A stretch of DNA of 64,000 nt from UBA5336 sp039815055 (GCA_039815055.1 JBCCAA010000005.1:1-64000), one strand, 5' to 3'; counted from the stretch's first letter, positions 17,025 through 27,196 are shown. The notes: generated by a model not told the origin, from the sequence alone. Made by a program: numbers and translations.

Positions 17025-18989
17025 CTAAACCCGCGCCTTCACTGCCTCCACCACAGCGTCAGCCGTAATGCCGAAATGCTTGTAGAGGTCCTGGTAGGGT
17101 GCGCTGGCGCCGAAGCTTGCCATGCCGACAAATCCGCCATCGCGGCCGATCCAGCGGTCCCAGCCCATACGCACACCGGCCTCCACGGCCACTTTCGGTA
17201 AATCGCCACCGAGCACCTCATCCTGGTAGACAGCGTCCTGGGCATCGAACACATCCATGGACGGCATTGATACCACGCGCGTCGGCGTGCCCGCCTCGGC
17301 TAGCGTGGCTTGCGCTTCGATGGCCAGTTCAACCTCTGACCCCGATGCGAGGATCACCGCCCTGGCCCCGTCCATATCCGACAAGACATAACCGCCACGC
17401 GCCGACAGATTATCGGCTGTATGGGTTGTCCGAGCGCTTTTCACTTTCTGGCGGGTGAGCGCGATGGTCGATGGACCGTCAGTGCGCTGAAGGGCCAGCT
17501 CCCAGCATTCCGCGGCTTCCACGCCGTCGCAGGGGCGAAACACTGCCATGTTCGGCATGGCGCGCATGGCGGCCAAATGCTCGACGGGCTGGTGGGTTGG
17601 GCCATCTTCACCGAGCCCGATAGAATCATGGGTCATCACATGAACCACCCGCTCGCCCATCAGGGCGCCAAGGCGGATCGCCGCTCGACTATAGTCTGAG
17701 AACACAAAGAAGGTGCCGGAATAAGGAATAATCCCGCCATGCACCGCCATGCCGTTCATGATCGCGGCCATGCCGTGCTCGCGCACGCCATAATGGACAT
17801 AGCGCCCGGCCCAATCGTCTGGTGTCATTGGCGTGGTGACGCTGGTCTTGGTGTTGTTGGAGCCCGACAGGTCAGCTGAGCCGCCCACCATTTCCGGGAT
17901 GGCCTTGGTCAACACTTCCAGTGCCGCGCCAGACCATTTGCGGGTGGCATCATCCTTACCGCCTTCGACCACGGCTTTCTTATGGGTGACAATCTGCTCG
18001 CTCAAATCGCCCGGCAGCGCACCGTCCATGGCAGACTGGAACGCGTCGGCCTCGGCATGCCCGTTCAAGCGCAGACCCCAGGCCGTTCGGTCTGCTTCGC
18101 CGCGAGCGCCCGCCGTTTTCCAGGCCTCTTCAATGTCTGCGGGAATGTCGAACGGGGCATGGGGCCAGCCGATATTCTCGCGGATGCCGGCAATCTCGTC
18201 AGCGCCATAGGGCCCGCCATGGGCCTTGCCGGTGCCCGCAATGGTGGGGGCGCCGTATCCGATTATGGTTTTGCACGCGATCATAACAGGCTTGTCTTGT
18301 TGCTTGGCCCAGACCAGCGCGGCTTCGATCTCGGCTTCATCATGTCCGTCGATGCGCCTTGTTGCCCAGCCCGACGCTTCGAACCGCGCATTCTGGTCTG
18401 TGGAATCGGCCAGATCTGTGCCGCCATCAATGGTGACAGCATTGTCGTCGAACAAGACGATCAGCTTGTTGAGCTTCAGATGACCCGCGAGCGTGATGGC
18501 TTCCTGGCTGATGCCTTCCATGAGACATCCATCACCCGCGACGACCCATGTGTAGTGATCGACAAGGTGATCTCCGAAGCGGGCATTCAGATGGCGCTCG
18601 GCGATGGCCATGCCAACCGCCGTGGTGATGCCCTGGCCGAGCGGGCCTGTGGTGGTCTCCACACCCGGCGTCACAAAGTTCTCAGGGTGGCCCGCCGTGG
18701 GTCGACCAAGCTGGCGGAACTGGCGGATGTCCTCGCGGCTGACGCTGTCATACCCGGTCAGGTGCAGCAGTGAATAGACCAGCATGGAGCCATGACCAGC
18801 CGACAAGACAAACCGGTCGCGGTCAGCCCAGTCTGGCGCGGCGGGGTCATATTTCAGGTGCCGGGTCCACAGTGCCGTTGCCACATCGGCCATGCCAAGA
18901 GGAAGCCCAACATGCCCGGACTTTGCCGCTTCAACCGCATCCATCGACAGTGCGCGAATGGCATTTGCCATGTCCCGTTGGGTGACCAT
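17025..18989 (-). CDS. tkt: Transketolase
   Basis: 654 residues from ATG 18989 (AAGG just upstream); a longer in-frame extension to 19115 has no support. The thiamine diphosphate motif is G-D-G-C-L-M-E-G (152-159) with D-D-N about 26 residues later, and S-G-H-V-G-L-P and H-D-S-I-G-L-G-E-D-G-P-T-H-Q are the substrate and cofactor loops. It moves two-carbon units between sugar phosphates in the pentose phosphate pathway. In many alphaproteobacteria it is next to gap-pgk; here about 3.7 kb (an S9 peptidase and the CobW pair) intervenes. Confidence 0.96.
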   Translation of the reverse strand: MVTQRDMANAIRALSMDAVEAAKSGHVGLPLGMADVATALWTRHLKYDPAAPDWADRDRFVLSAGHGSMLVYSLLHLTGYDSVSREDIRQFRQLGRPTAGHPENFVTPGVETTTGPLGQGITTAVGMAIAERHLNARFGDHLVDHYTWVVAGDGCLMEGISQEAITLAGHLKLNKLIVLFDDNAVTIDGGTDLADSTDQNARFEASGWATRRIDGHDEAEIEAALVWAKQQDKPVMIACKTIIGYGAPTIAGTGKAHGGPYGADEIAGIRENIGWPHAPFDIPADIEEAWKTAGARGEADRTAWGLRLNGHAEADAFQSAMDGALPGDLSEQIVTHKKAVVEGGKDDATRKWSGAALEVLTKAIPEMVGGSADLSGSNNTKTSVTTPMTPDDWAGRYVHYGVREHGMAAIMNGMAVHGGIIPYSGTFFVFSDYSRAAIRLGALMGERVVHVMTHDSIGLGEDGPTHQPVEHLAAMRAMPNMAVFRPCDGVEAAECWELALQRTDGPSTIALTRQKVKSARTTHTADNLSARGGYVLSDMDGARAVILASGSEVELAIEAQATLAEAGTPTRVVSMPSMDVFDAQDAVYQDEVLGGDLPKVAVEAGVRMGWDRWIGRDGGFVGMASFGASAPYQDLYKHFGITADAVVEAVKARV

Positions 18990-19085
18990 CAGCCTTAACC
19001 TTTCTGTTTGCCGGTTGGATTGGCGAACGGGCGCAGATTCGTCAAGCGACTTGGCGCGCCGCCAGCCAAGGTTTACAGGCAATAC

Positions 19086-19355
19086 ATGGACTCGTTGGCC
19101 AACGCACAGAATCATCTGACCTCCGCCCTCGACCGGCTCGAGCAGGCGCTGGATTCCCTGTTCGACCAGGCCGGCGATCCCGTCACCGCGGCGCGCGAGC
19201 TTGCGCTGATGCAGGCAGACCGGCTGCGGCTGGCAAATGATCTGGATGCTGCGCTTGGCCGGGAGGCTGAATTGCAGGGCCTCGCCGACGAGGCGTCAGA
19301 AGCGCTGGGCACAGCGATCGAAGAAGTCCGCGCCGCCCTCACCAAGGAGGAGTAG
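19086..19355 (+). CDS. zauP: ZauP-like coiled-coil protein (DUF4164)
   Basis: 89 residues, nearly all helical with heptad-like Leu/Ala spacing (L-E-Q-A-L-D-S-L, L-A-L-M-Q-A-D-R-L-R-L). Starts at ATG 19086 and ends 2 nt before zapA. Its size, coiled-coil character and position directly upstream of zapA match ZauP, the Caulobacter partner that links ZapA to Z-ring focusing. Assignment rests on synteny plus coiled-coil character. It starts 96 nt from the divergent transketolase gene, so a shared divergent promoter region is likely. Confidence 0.75.
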   Translation: MDSLANAQNHLTSALDRLEQALDSLFDQAGDPVTAARELALMQADRLRLANDLDAALGREAELQGLADEASEALGTAIEEVRAALTKEE

Positions 19356-19357
19356 GC

Positions 19358-19714
19358 ATGGCCAAAGCTGATATCGAAGTCTTTGGCCGACGCTACAGCG
19401 TGGCGTGCGCACCCGGCCAGGAAAGCCGGTTGATGGATCTCGGTGTTCAGCTGGATGCGCGGATCAACAAGATTGCCGAAGCGGTTGGTGATGTGGGCGA
19501 TGACCGGCTGCTTCTGGTCGCCGCACTCTCCCTGTTGGATGAACTGGAGGCCGCCAAGGCCGCGCCCACCGCGGAGTTGGAAGCTGAAATGGCCCGCGTC
19601 CTTTCCAGTGCGGCCACTCGGATAGATGCAGTCATCGACCGGGTTATCTCCCGCTCATCCATCCTGCCCGAGCCTCCCAAACCAAACGGCGGAGACACAG
19701 ATCATGCGCAATGA
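19358..19714 (+). CDS. zapA: Cell division protein ZapA
   Basis: 118 residues. The N-terminal strand block V-F-G-R-R-Y-S-V-A-C and the L-D-x-R-I-N-K-I segment are ZapA hallmarks, followed by a long helix that forms the tetrameric coiled coil. ZapA bundles FtsZ filaments. AGGAGGAG lies just upstream, inside the end of zauP, so the pair is translationally close. The next gene overlaps its 3' end by 11 nt. Confidence 0.92.
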   Translation: MAKADIEVFGRRYSVACAPGQESRLMDLGVQLDARINKIAEAVGDVGDDRLLLVAALSLLDELEAAKAAPTAELEAEMARVLSSAATRIDAVIDRVISRSSILPEPPKPNGGDTDHAQ

Positions 19715-19970
19715 CGACAATCTGCAGCCGTTTCTGGTGGCCTTCCCGGCGGAAGAAGGCGGCCAGCAGATCATGCTAGACCCGGCCTTCTTTAATGGCG
19801 CAGACGAAGTGGGTGTGTTCCTGGCCGATCTGGCGCGCCACTATGCCCGCGCCTTTGTTCAATCTGGCCGCGCCCGTGATGAGGCCGATGCACTGGAGCA
19901 AGTGCGCGAATATTTCCAGTTGGAAATCGAAAGCCCGACGGATGAAGGCGAAGGGCAAATCGTCAGCTAA
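19704..19970 (+). CDS. DUF5076 protein downstream of zapA
   Basis: 88 residues from ATG 19704, overlapping zapA by 11 nt, with GGAG about 11 nt upstream. The stretch G-V-F-L-A-D-L-A-R-H-Y-A-R-A-F matches the W-G-x-x-L-A-D-x-x-R-H-x-A core of DUF5076. Function unknown; the overlap suggests coupled expression with the Z-ring pair. Confidence 0.75.
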   Translation: MRNDDNLQPFLVAFPAEEGGQQIMLDPAFFNGADEVGVFLADLARHYARAFVQSGRARDEADALEQVREYFQLEIESPTDEGEGQIVS

Positions 19971-20080
19971 AGCTGCGAAAACAGTACGAATTTTTAATAA
20001 ATCTTACTTTCGGCAAGATCGCGCCGTCTTAACGACGCGGCGGACTCATGTATTGTCGTGTGTTCAGGAGGAACGAACCG

Positions 20081-23000
20081 ATGAAAAATATGCAGGCTTG
20101 GGCGCGGGGGTTATGTGCAGCCGGGGCGTTCGCGCTCCTCTCAGCCTGTGGCGGTGGAGGCGGAGACGAGCCTGCCCCGGTCGCAGAAGTCGAATCTGAA
20201 GGTGAACTGGTTGAACGCTCTCGCCGTGACCAGGCCGCCGCAGAGCGCCGCGAACGCCTTCGCCAGCAAGCCGCTGCGGACAATGAGGCCGACTTTTCCT
20301 ACTTTCGTTATCGCATCGATACCTCCCAGGCCGATCCAAAAGCGTGCTTTGTGTTCTCCTCCGCGCTGGATCCTGAAACCGACTATTCGCCATTCGTTGA
20401 CTTCCGCCCCAGCTTCCAGCCCGCTTTTGCCGTGGAAGGCCGAGAGCTTTGCGTCGGTGGTTTGTCCTTTGGCACCAGCCGCACCGCGATCCTGAAATCG
20501 GGACTGCCCGCCGCCGATGGCCGCGCGCTTGAGCTGGAAGAAGACGTACCGATCGATTTCTCAGACCGGCCGCCTTATGTCGGCTTTTCTGGCGCAGGCG
20601 TGATCCTGCCACGCGAAAACGCTGACGGACTGCCGATTGAAACGGTCAATGTCGATGAAGTGCAGATCGAGGTGTCATACATCCCCGATCGCGCGCTCTA
20701 CAAAAAAGACGTCGACCAGGGCGAGAGCGCCCAGCAGGGCAGCTACACCTATCTCTATGGCGATCGGAACCCGCGTGACGTAGGCGAGGACATCTGGTCC
20801 GGCACAATGGATGTCGTCTCGGTGCCCAATGCACCGGTCGTGACCATTTTCCCGCTGGCAGACGTCATCGGTGAGCTGGAGCCTGGCGCTTATTTCGTCT
20901 CCGTGTCCGACGCCAAGGAGTTGCCGGGCAATGCTGGCCCGCCCGCCTCGGCAAAGCGCTGGATTGTGCTGACGGACCTGGCCTTGACCGTCTATCGGGG
21001 CGAGCATGGCCTGGATGCCACTTTGCGCTCGCTGGAGGATGGGCAGGAAGTCACCGGCGCGCGCGTGGAATTGATCGCGTTCAACAATGATGTGCTCGCC
21101 ACCGCTGACACAGGCGCCGATGGCCGGGTGTCGTTCGACAAACCCATCCTGTCAGGTTCGGGCAATGCCGCCCCGCGTTTGTTGATGGCCTATGGCGCAC
21201 GCGGCGATGTGGCCGTGCTGGATTTAACCCGTGCCCCAGTGGATCTGTCTGAACTGGAAACCGGCGGACGCACTACGCCCGGACCGGTGGATGCGTATCT
21301 TTATACCGAGCGCGGCATCTATCGCCCCGGTGAGACCGTGCATGTGGTCTCACTGCTGCGCGACCGCGCCGCCAGCGCTGTGGATGGCCGGGCCGGAGAG
21401 CTCGTAATCTACCGCCCGAACGGCCTTGAGGCGCGCACGCTGCGCTTTGACGAGGCTGAAGCTGGCGCTGTCGCCATCGATTATGCGTTGGCGGGCGATG
21501 CCGCCCGTGGCCAATGGCGCGCCGTGCTGAACATCGATGGGGCAGGCCGCGCCGGATCTGTGTCCTGGTCGGTCGAGGATTTTGTACCCCAGCGTATTGC
21601 GGTAGAGCTGGAAACAGATTCCGAAACCGCCATGGAAGCGCGCGAAACACGGCCTGTCAGCGTCAATGCCCGTTTCCTGTACGGCGCGCCTGGCGCCGGC
21701 CTGAAGGTCGATGCTCGGGCCCGTCTGGAACGCGACCCCAGCCCGTTTGACACTCTGCCAGGCTTCCGGTTCGGCAGCCATGAAGAGCAGTTCCGCGAAG
21801 AGATAATCGAGATGCCTGCAGCCTCGACCGATGGCGGCGGCGAGGCGATCATCCAGCTTCGCCCAGGAACACGCGGCAACCAGTCCAGCTTCCCGCTGCG
21901 TCTGAACACCGTTGTCGACGTGGAAGAGCCGGGAGGTCGCGCCGTGTCAGAAAGCGTGCGTGTACCGTATCGCCCGCGCGATCTGTATCTGGGCATCAAA
22001 CCCGGTTCAGACGGCCGCGTGGGAGAAGGCCAGCCTGCCACGTTCGAAGTCGCTGCGGTCTCCGAAGAGGGTAACCTCATCGAATCCCGGATCGAGTGGA
22101 AGATGCTGTCGATCAATTACCATTATGACTGGTATCGTGATGGTGACCGCTGGCGCTGGCGCCGCTCGCGCACGGTTCATACTGTAAATGAGGGCATTCT
22201 CAACGCCGCTGACGGTGCAACATCGGAAATTTCTGTCGATGGTCTCGATTGGGGGCGCCACGAATTGGTGCTGGAAGGCCCAAGCGGTGCTGAAGCCAGT
22301 CACGGCTTCTATGTTGGCTGGGGCGGCGTCTCCGATGACGGCGTGGAAGCGCCCGACCGCGTCGAGGTGTCCCTGGTGGATGACACGGTGCGGCCTGGCC
22401 GGACCGCTGAACTGATGATCGCGCCGCCCTATGATGGCGACGCCCAGATTGTTGTGGCCACCGACCGGATCCTGTCCATCGAGACCCGGCCCGTAACCGC
22501 CGAAGGCACGCGTATCACCTTGCCGGTCACCGAAGAATGGGGCGAAGGCGCCTATGTGATGGTCACCGTCTATTCCGCACGCGACCCGATCCTGGATGCC
22601 AAACCGCGCCGCGCAGTCGGCGTAGCTTACGCGCCGGTCAATATGGATGAGCGCACTTTCGAGCTGACCCTTAACGCACCGGAGGTTATCCGCCCGCGCC
22701 GCGAGCAACTGATCGAAGTGGAGATCGAAGGCGGGCCGCGTGAACCGGTCTTTTTGACCCTCGCTGCTGTGGATGAAGGCATTCTGCAGCTGACCAAGTT
22801 CCAGAGCCCCGATCCGGTGGACTACTTCTTCGGCAAGAAAGCGCTCGGCGTCTCCTTGCATGATGATTATGGCCGCCTTCTCAATCCGAACCTTGGCCTG
22901 CCGGCAGAGGTGCGGTCGGGCGGTGACCAATTGGGCGGCGAAGGCCTGTCAGTTGTGCCGACAAAAACAGTCGCGCTGTTCTCAGGCATCGTGGATGTTG

Positions 23001-25036
23001 GCCGTTCAGGCACGGCCCGCGTGCGGCTGGATATTCCCGACTTCAATGGCGAGCTGCGCCTGATGGCCGTGGCCTGGTCTGAAGATGGGCTCGGCGCTGC
23101 CGACCGCCCGCTCACGGTACGCGACCAAGCACCGAGCGAGCTGATCCTCCCGCGCTTCCTTGCGCCGGGCGATGAAGCCATCGTCACCGCCAGCATCGAC
23201 AATGTCGAATTGCCCGAAGGTGAGTTCAACGCGACTGTCACCGCCGCCGGGTTCATCACCCCCGCCGACGGCAACTTCGTCAGGACACTGCCGGAAGGCA
23301 ACCGGGCCGATGTACCGGTGCGTGTCACCGCGGATGAGGCCGGGATTTCAAGGCTGCGTCTGGCCGTTGAAGGACCCGAGAATTATGGCGTCGACCATGA
23401 GTATCTGATCCAAACACGTTCACCTTATCTGCCCATCACGCAAATCAATTCCGCTGTCATGGAGCCGGGCGATGCGTTCAGCCTGGACCCAACACTGACG
23501 GCAGGTCTGGTGCCCGGCACGGTTTCGATGTCGGTCAGCTTCTCCTCTATCCCGGTGGATGAAGGCGCGCTTTACGCCTCCCTGGCGCGCTATCCCTATG
23601 GCTGCACCGAACAGACGGTGAGCCGCGCCATGCCATTGATCTATGCCGAACAGCTTGTGGCGCTGGGCGCAGACGGCGCGCGGGACGATGCCCGCGAGCA
23701 GGTTCAGCTGGCGGTCAACCGGATCCTCAATCGCCAAAGCTCCGATGGCGCGTTTGGCCTCTGGCGTGAGGGCGATCAGTATGCCTCACCCTGGCTCGGC
23801 GCCTATACGGTGGACTTCCTGTATCGGGCGCGTGAGCGCGGGTATTCAGTTCCCCGTGAAGCGTTGGACCGCGCCTATGGCGCGCTGCAAAACGTGGCCT
23901 CCGGCGATGCCTGGCGCGTCTATGGCTACGACACAGATGTCTGGGAAAGCCGCTGGCACAGTGACACCCAGGCCCGTTTGATGGACCGGTCTTCGGCGTT
24001 TGCGCTCTATGTATTGGCCAAGGCAGGCAAGGCCGACATCTCGCGGCTGCGCTATCTGCATGACCGTGAGCTAGATGATATTGACAGCCCTTTGGCCCAG
24101 GCACACCTTGCGGCTGGCCTGGCTTTGATGGGCGACACTTCGCGTGCGTCCAACGCGTTTGAAACCGCCATTGAGGGCCTCGGCTTCGACAATTCCGGCG
24201 ATTATTACCAGACACCTCTGCGGGACACGTCTGCGGTGCTGGCGCTGGCCGCCGAGGCGGGCTTCCCGGACCTGGTCGGTCAGATGTCGGAACGCCTGGC
24301 AGAAGACACACCTGACCCATCTGAGCTGATGACCCAGGAAAAAGCCTTCATGCTGCTGGCCGTGAACGCGCTGACGGGCGGGGATGCCGACTCTTACCGC
24401 ATGACCGTTGAAGGCCTCGGCCGCGGCAACAATAATGATCGCCGCTACTTCATTGATGAGACCCAGGTCTCCACCGATGTCAGCTTCACCTATGGCGGCG
24501 AGGCGCCCATTTATCGCAGCGTGTTCGTGACCGGTGCGCCAGCCGATGCCCCACCACCGGCGTCATCGCGGCTTGACGTCAGCAAACGCTATTATGACCT
24601 GTCGGGTCGGGCGGTGAATTTCGGGTCCTTGGAACAGGGCGATCAGATCGTGACGGTGATCACGCTGGATCCGGGTGAACGCCGGACCAACCCACTGATC
24701 ATCGCCGATCTCTTGCCCGCAGGCTTCGAGATCGAGACGATCCTGCGGCCCGCCGATGGCCGACGCGAATATGACGATGATGGCGCGTTTGCCTGGATCG
24801 GCACCATTCATCCGGCCCAAACTGCCGAGGCGCGCGATGATCGCTTTGTGGCCGCTATCGATGTGCGCGACCAGAACCGCACGCTCGCTTATGTGGTGCG
24901 CGCGGTGACGCCCGGTGAATTCGCCGTGCCCGGTGTGGTCGCCGAAGACATGTACCGGCCAAACGTGTTCGCACGTTCTGCACCCGCACAGCTGTCGATC
25001 GCGCCGCGAGAGGGCGGTGCCGGCGGCGGGCAGTGA
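20081..25036 (+). CDS. Bacterial alpha-2-macroglobulin, lipoprotein type
   Basis: 1651 residues from ATG 20081, behind a textbook AGGAGG at 20066. Lipoprotein signal: M-K-N-M-Q-A-W-A-R, hydrophobic stretch, L-L-S-A-C lipobox followed by G-G-G-G-G. A run of MG-type beta domains follows, then the bait-like region and the thioester motif Y-G-C-T-E-Q-T (C1175 to Q1178), then an alpha/alpha thioester domain and a C-terminal receptor-like domain. Length is almost the same as E. coli YfhM. It is thought to trap attacking proteases in the periplasm. PbpC follows at 69 nt, the conserved partner that would repair damaged peptidoglycan. Confidence 0.93.
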   Translation: MKNMQAWARGLCAAGAFALLSACGGGGGDEPAPVAEVESEGELVERSRRDQAAAERRERLRQQAAADNEADFSYFRYRIDTSQADPKACFVFSSALDPETDYSPFVDFRPSFQPAFAVEGRELCVGGLSFGTSRTAILKSGLPAADGRALELEEDVPIDFSDRPPYVGFSGAGVILPRENADGLPIETVNVDEVQIEVSYIPDRALYKKDVDQGESAQQGSYTYLYGDRNPRDVGEDIWSGTMDVVSVPNAPVVTIFPLADVIGELEPGAYFVSVSDAKELPGNAGPPASAKRWIVLTDLALTVYRGEHGLDATLRSLEDGQEVTGARVELIAFNNDVLATADTGADGRVSFDKPILSGSGNAAPRLLMAYGARGDVAVLDLTRAPVDLSELETGGRTTPGPVDAYLYTERGIYRPGETVHVVSLLRDRAASAVDGRAGELVIYRPNGLEARTLRFDEAEAGAVAIDYALAGDAARGQWRAVLNIDGAGRAGSVSWSVEDFVPQRIAVELETDSETAMEARETRPVSVNARFLYGAPGAGLKVDARARLERDPSPFDTLPGFRFGSHEEQFREEIIEMPAASTDGGGEAIIQLRPGTRGNQSSFPLRLNTVVDVEEPGGRAVSESVRVPYRPRDLYLGIKPGSDGRVGEGQPATFEVAAVSEEGNLIESRIEWKMLSINYHYDWYRDGDRWRWRRSRTVHTVNEGILNAADGATSEISVDGLDWGRHELVLEGPSGAEASHGFYVGWGGVSDDGVEAPDRVEVSLVDDTVRPGRTAELMIAPPYDGDAQIVVATDRILSIETRPVTAEGTRITLPVTEEWGEGAYVMVTVYSARDPILDAKPRRAVGVAYAPVNMDERTFELTLNAPEVIRPRREQLIEVEIEGGPREPVFLTLAAVDEGILQLTKFQSPDPVDYFFGKKALGVSLHDDYGRLLNPNLGLPAEVRSGGDQLGGEGLSVVPTKTVALFSGIVDVGRSGTARVRLDIPDFNGELRLMAVAWSEDGLGAADRPLTVRDQAPSELILPRFLAPGDEAIVTASIDNVELPEGEFNATVTAAGFITPADGNFVRTLPEGNRADVPVRVTADEAGISRLRLAVEGPENYGVDHEYLIQTRSPYLPITQINSAVMEPGDAFSLDPTLTAGLVPGTVSMSVSFSSIPVDEGALYASLARYPYGCTEQTVSRAMPLIYAEQLVALGADGARDDAREQVQLAVNRILNRQSSDGAFGLWREGDQYASPWLGAYTVDFLYRARERGYSVPREALDRAYGALQNVASGDAWRVYGYDTDVWESRWHSDTQARLMDRSSAFALYVLAKAGKADISRLRYLHDRELDDIDSPLAQAHLAAGLALMGDTSRASNAFETAIEGLGFDNSGDYYQTPLRDTSAVLALAAEAGFPDLVGQMSERLAEDTPDPSELMTQEKAFMLLAVNALTGGDADSYRMTVEGLGRGNNNDRRYFIDETQVSTDVSFTYGGEAPIYRSVFVTGAPADAPPPASSRLDVSKRYYDLSGRAVNFGSLEQGDQIVTVITLDPGERRTNPLIIADLLPAGFEIETILRPADGRREYDDDGAFAWIGTIHPAQTAEARDDRFVAAIDVRDQNRTLAYVVRAVTPGEFAVPGVVAEDMYRPNVFARSAPAQLSIAPREGGAGGGQ

Positions 25037-25105
25037 TGGCTTTGGAGACGTCGGAACTTTTACGCGCGTTGTGTGCGTTTTGACCGGCCTATGATGGAGT
25101 AGGTC

Positions 25106-27196
25106 GTGTTTGGCCAGGTTTTGCACATACTCAGACGGCGTTGGCGCAATGGCCTTGCGGTCTTGGTTGTCTTCGGCCTCACCATCGTCACCCTGGACCG
25201 CCTCTTCCCTCCTCCGCTGGAGCGCGGAGACGCGGTGTCCCAGTGGGTGACAGACCGAAATGGTCTGCCGCTGCGCGCATTCCCGACCGAGGAAGGTGGC
25301 TGGAGATTTCCGGCTGACCTGGACCATGTGGATCCTGTGTTCCTCGAAGCGCTGCTGGCGGTCGAAGACAAACGGTTCCGCGAGCACTGGGGCGTTGATT
25401 GGATCGCCATGGTGCGCGCCGCCTTCACTTCGGCCCAGGCGGGGCAAATTGTGTCTGGCGGATCCACCATCACCATGCAGACGGCGCGACTTCTGGAGCC
25501 GCGCGAGCGCACTATCGGCTCAAAGCTGATCGAAATGGTCCGTGCCCACCAAATCGAGGCGCGGCTGTCCAAGGACGAAATTCTCGAACTCTACCTCACC
25601 CTTGCGCCCTATGGCGGCAATCTGGAGGGCATTCGCGCTGCCAGCTGGAGCTATTTTGGCCACGGGCCAGACCGGCTTGGCGATGATGAAATCGCGCTTT
25701 TGATCGCCCTGCCTCAAAGCCCGGAAGTGCGCCGTCCGGATCGTCGGCCCGTTGGCGCCGCCGCGGGCCGCGCGTTCATCGCGGAAAAACTGTTGGCCCA
25801 GGGCGTGATCGATGATCGTCGCCTGTCTGAGGTTAATGAGGCGGCGTTACCTGAAATCCGAAACACGTTCCCAAGCCTGGCCTGGCATGGCGCTGCGGCA
25901 GCGCGCCTACGCGCAGAAAAGCCGGGCGATGTGCGCACATCGCTGGACGCTGGCCTGCAGACGGAACTTGAACGCCTGATCGGTGCCCGAGCTGCGGAAC
26001 TGCCCCGCGACGTTCAGATCTCAGCGCTTGTGATCGATATTCCGACACGCGGCGTGCGCGCCCTTGTCGGGTCCGCCGACCGATCTCGCCCCGGCGGTTG
26101 GATGGACCTTACTGCGCAGCCGCGCTCGCCCGGCTCGACGCTCAAGCCATTCATCTATGCCATGGCATTTGATGATGGGATTGCCGGGCCGGGCACGGTG
26201 ATTTCCGATCTTCCCAGACGGTTTGCCGCTTACCAGCCAGAGAATTTTGACCGGTCGTTCCGCGGCGATGTCACGATTGCGCAGGCGCTGCAGCATTCGC
26301 TGAACGTGCCCGCGGTCCTGGCCCTCGCGGAAGTCGGGCCGGAACGCTTTGCCGCCTCGCTGGCCTTGTCCGGTGCACCGCCTCGCATCAAGGCCAGTGC
26401 TGAGAGCGATACGGGACTTGCCTTGGCACTGGGCGGGGCGGGCATGACGGCGCGCGACCTGGCGGTGCTCTACAGCGCGCTGGGCGATGATGGACGCGCC
26501 AAGCCGCTAACGTTCCTGGCCCACGATGAGACTGTCCGCCGCGAGGCTCCCGGCCGCCGCTTGCTCAGCGCGGGCAGTTCAGCGCAGGTGATCGATATCC
26601 TGGCGGATACGCCAACACCATCTGGACGGATGCCCGGCAGGCTGACCCAGGACGCCCCGGACATCGCCTTCAAGACCGGTACGTCCTACGGCTTCCGCGA
26701 CGCCTGGGCGGCGGGCATATCTGGCGACCTGGCTCTGGTGGTCTGGGTTGGCCGGGCCGATGGCGCGCCGCGGCCGGGCGAAACCGGGCGCAGCGCCGCG
26801 CTTGAGCTATTGTTCGAGATTGCAGACCGGGCCACGCATCGCCTTGGTGCACGCGGAACCTCAGACGCGCGCCTGGCCACCCGGTCTTTGCCGCAAGCGC
26901 GCGGCGCCCAACGCCAGTTCAGCGAGGAGATGCCGCCTGAAATCCTGTTCCCGCCGAAAGATGCCGAGCTCTGGGCTGGGCCGGTCGATGGCCGCCCGGC
27001 CCGAGGCTTCGTGCTTTCCGGACGTGGATCAGGAAAACTTGATTGGTATGTGGAGGGCAGCCCCATCGCGCGCGATGCAGGCGGACTGCCGGTCTGGCTT
27101 CCCGATCGCGCAGGTTTTTATACGATTTCCGCCGTTTCGCCTGATGGGAGAGCTGCGCGGGTGAATGTTCGCGTCATTGGGGTTCCGCCAGCATAA
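25106..27196 (+). CDS. pbpC: Penicillin-binding protein 1C
   Basis: 696 residues, bifunctional. GTG start at 25106 with GGAG 6-10 nt upstream; the ATG at 25091 runs into a stop. One N-terminal transmembrane helix (about 17-30), a glycosyltransferase GT51 domain with E87-D-K-R-F-R-E-H-W-G and G-G-S-T-I-T-M-Q-T-A-R, then a transpeptidase with S344-T-L-K347, S-L-N and K523-T-G. The C-terminal BiPBP_C-like tail begins near I-L-F-P-P-K-D. It polymerises and crosslinks peptidoglycan. The A2M-pbpC pairing is the known defence-and-repair unit. Confidence 0.95.
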   Translation: MFGQVLHILRRRWRNGLAVLVVFGLTIVTLDRLFPPPLERGDAVSQWVTDRNGLPLRAFPTEEGGWRFPADLDHVDPVFLEALLAVEDKRFREHWGVDWIAMVRAAFTSAQAGQIVSGGSTITMQTARLLEPRERTIGSKLIEMVRAHQIEARLSKDEILELYLTLAPYGGNLEGIRAASWSYFGHGPDRLGDDEIALLIALPQSPEVRRPDRRPVGAAAGRAFIAEKLLAQGVIDDRRLSEVNEAALPEIRNTFPSLAWHGAAAARLRAEKPGDVRTSLDAGLQTELERLIGARAAELPRDVQISALVIDIPTRGVRALVGSADRSRPGGWMDLTAQPRSPGSTLKPFIYAMAFDDGIAGPGTVISDLPRRFAAYQPENFDRSFRGDVTIAQALQHSLNVPAVLALAEVGPERFAASLALSGAPPRIKASAESDTGLALALGGAGMTARDLAVLYSALGDDGRAKPLTFLAHDETVRREAPGRRLLSAGSSAQVIDILADTPTPSGRMPGRLTQDAPDIAFKTGTSYGFRDAWAAGISGDLALVVWVGRADGAPRPGETGRSAALELLFEIADRATHRLGARGTSDARLATRSLPQARGAQRQFSEEMPPEILFPPKDAELWAGPVDGRPARGFVLSGRGSGKLDWYVEGSPIARDAGGLPVWLPDRAGFYTISAVSPDGRAARVNVRVIGVPPA

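Noticed and set aside
17001..17025. Hairpin between the CobW-linked gene and tkt as a terminator
   Set aside because: Stem has a bulge and neither strand has a T-tract, so I do not call it.
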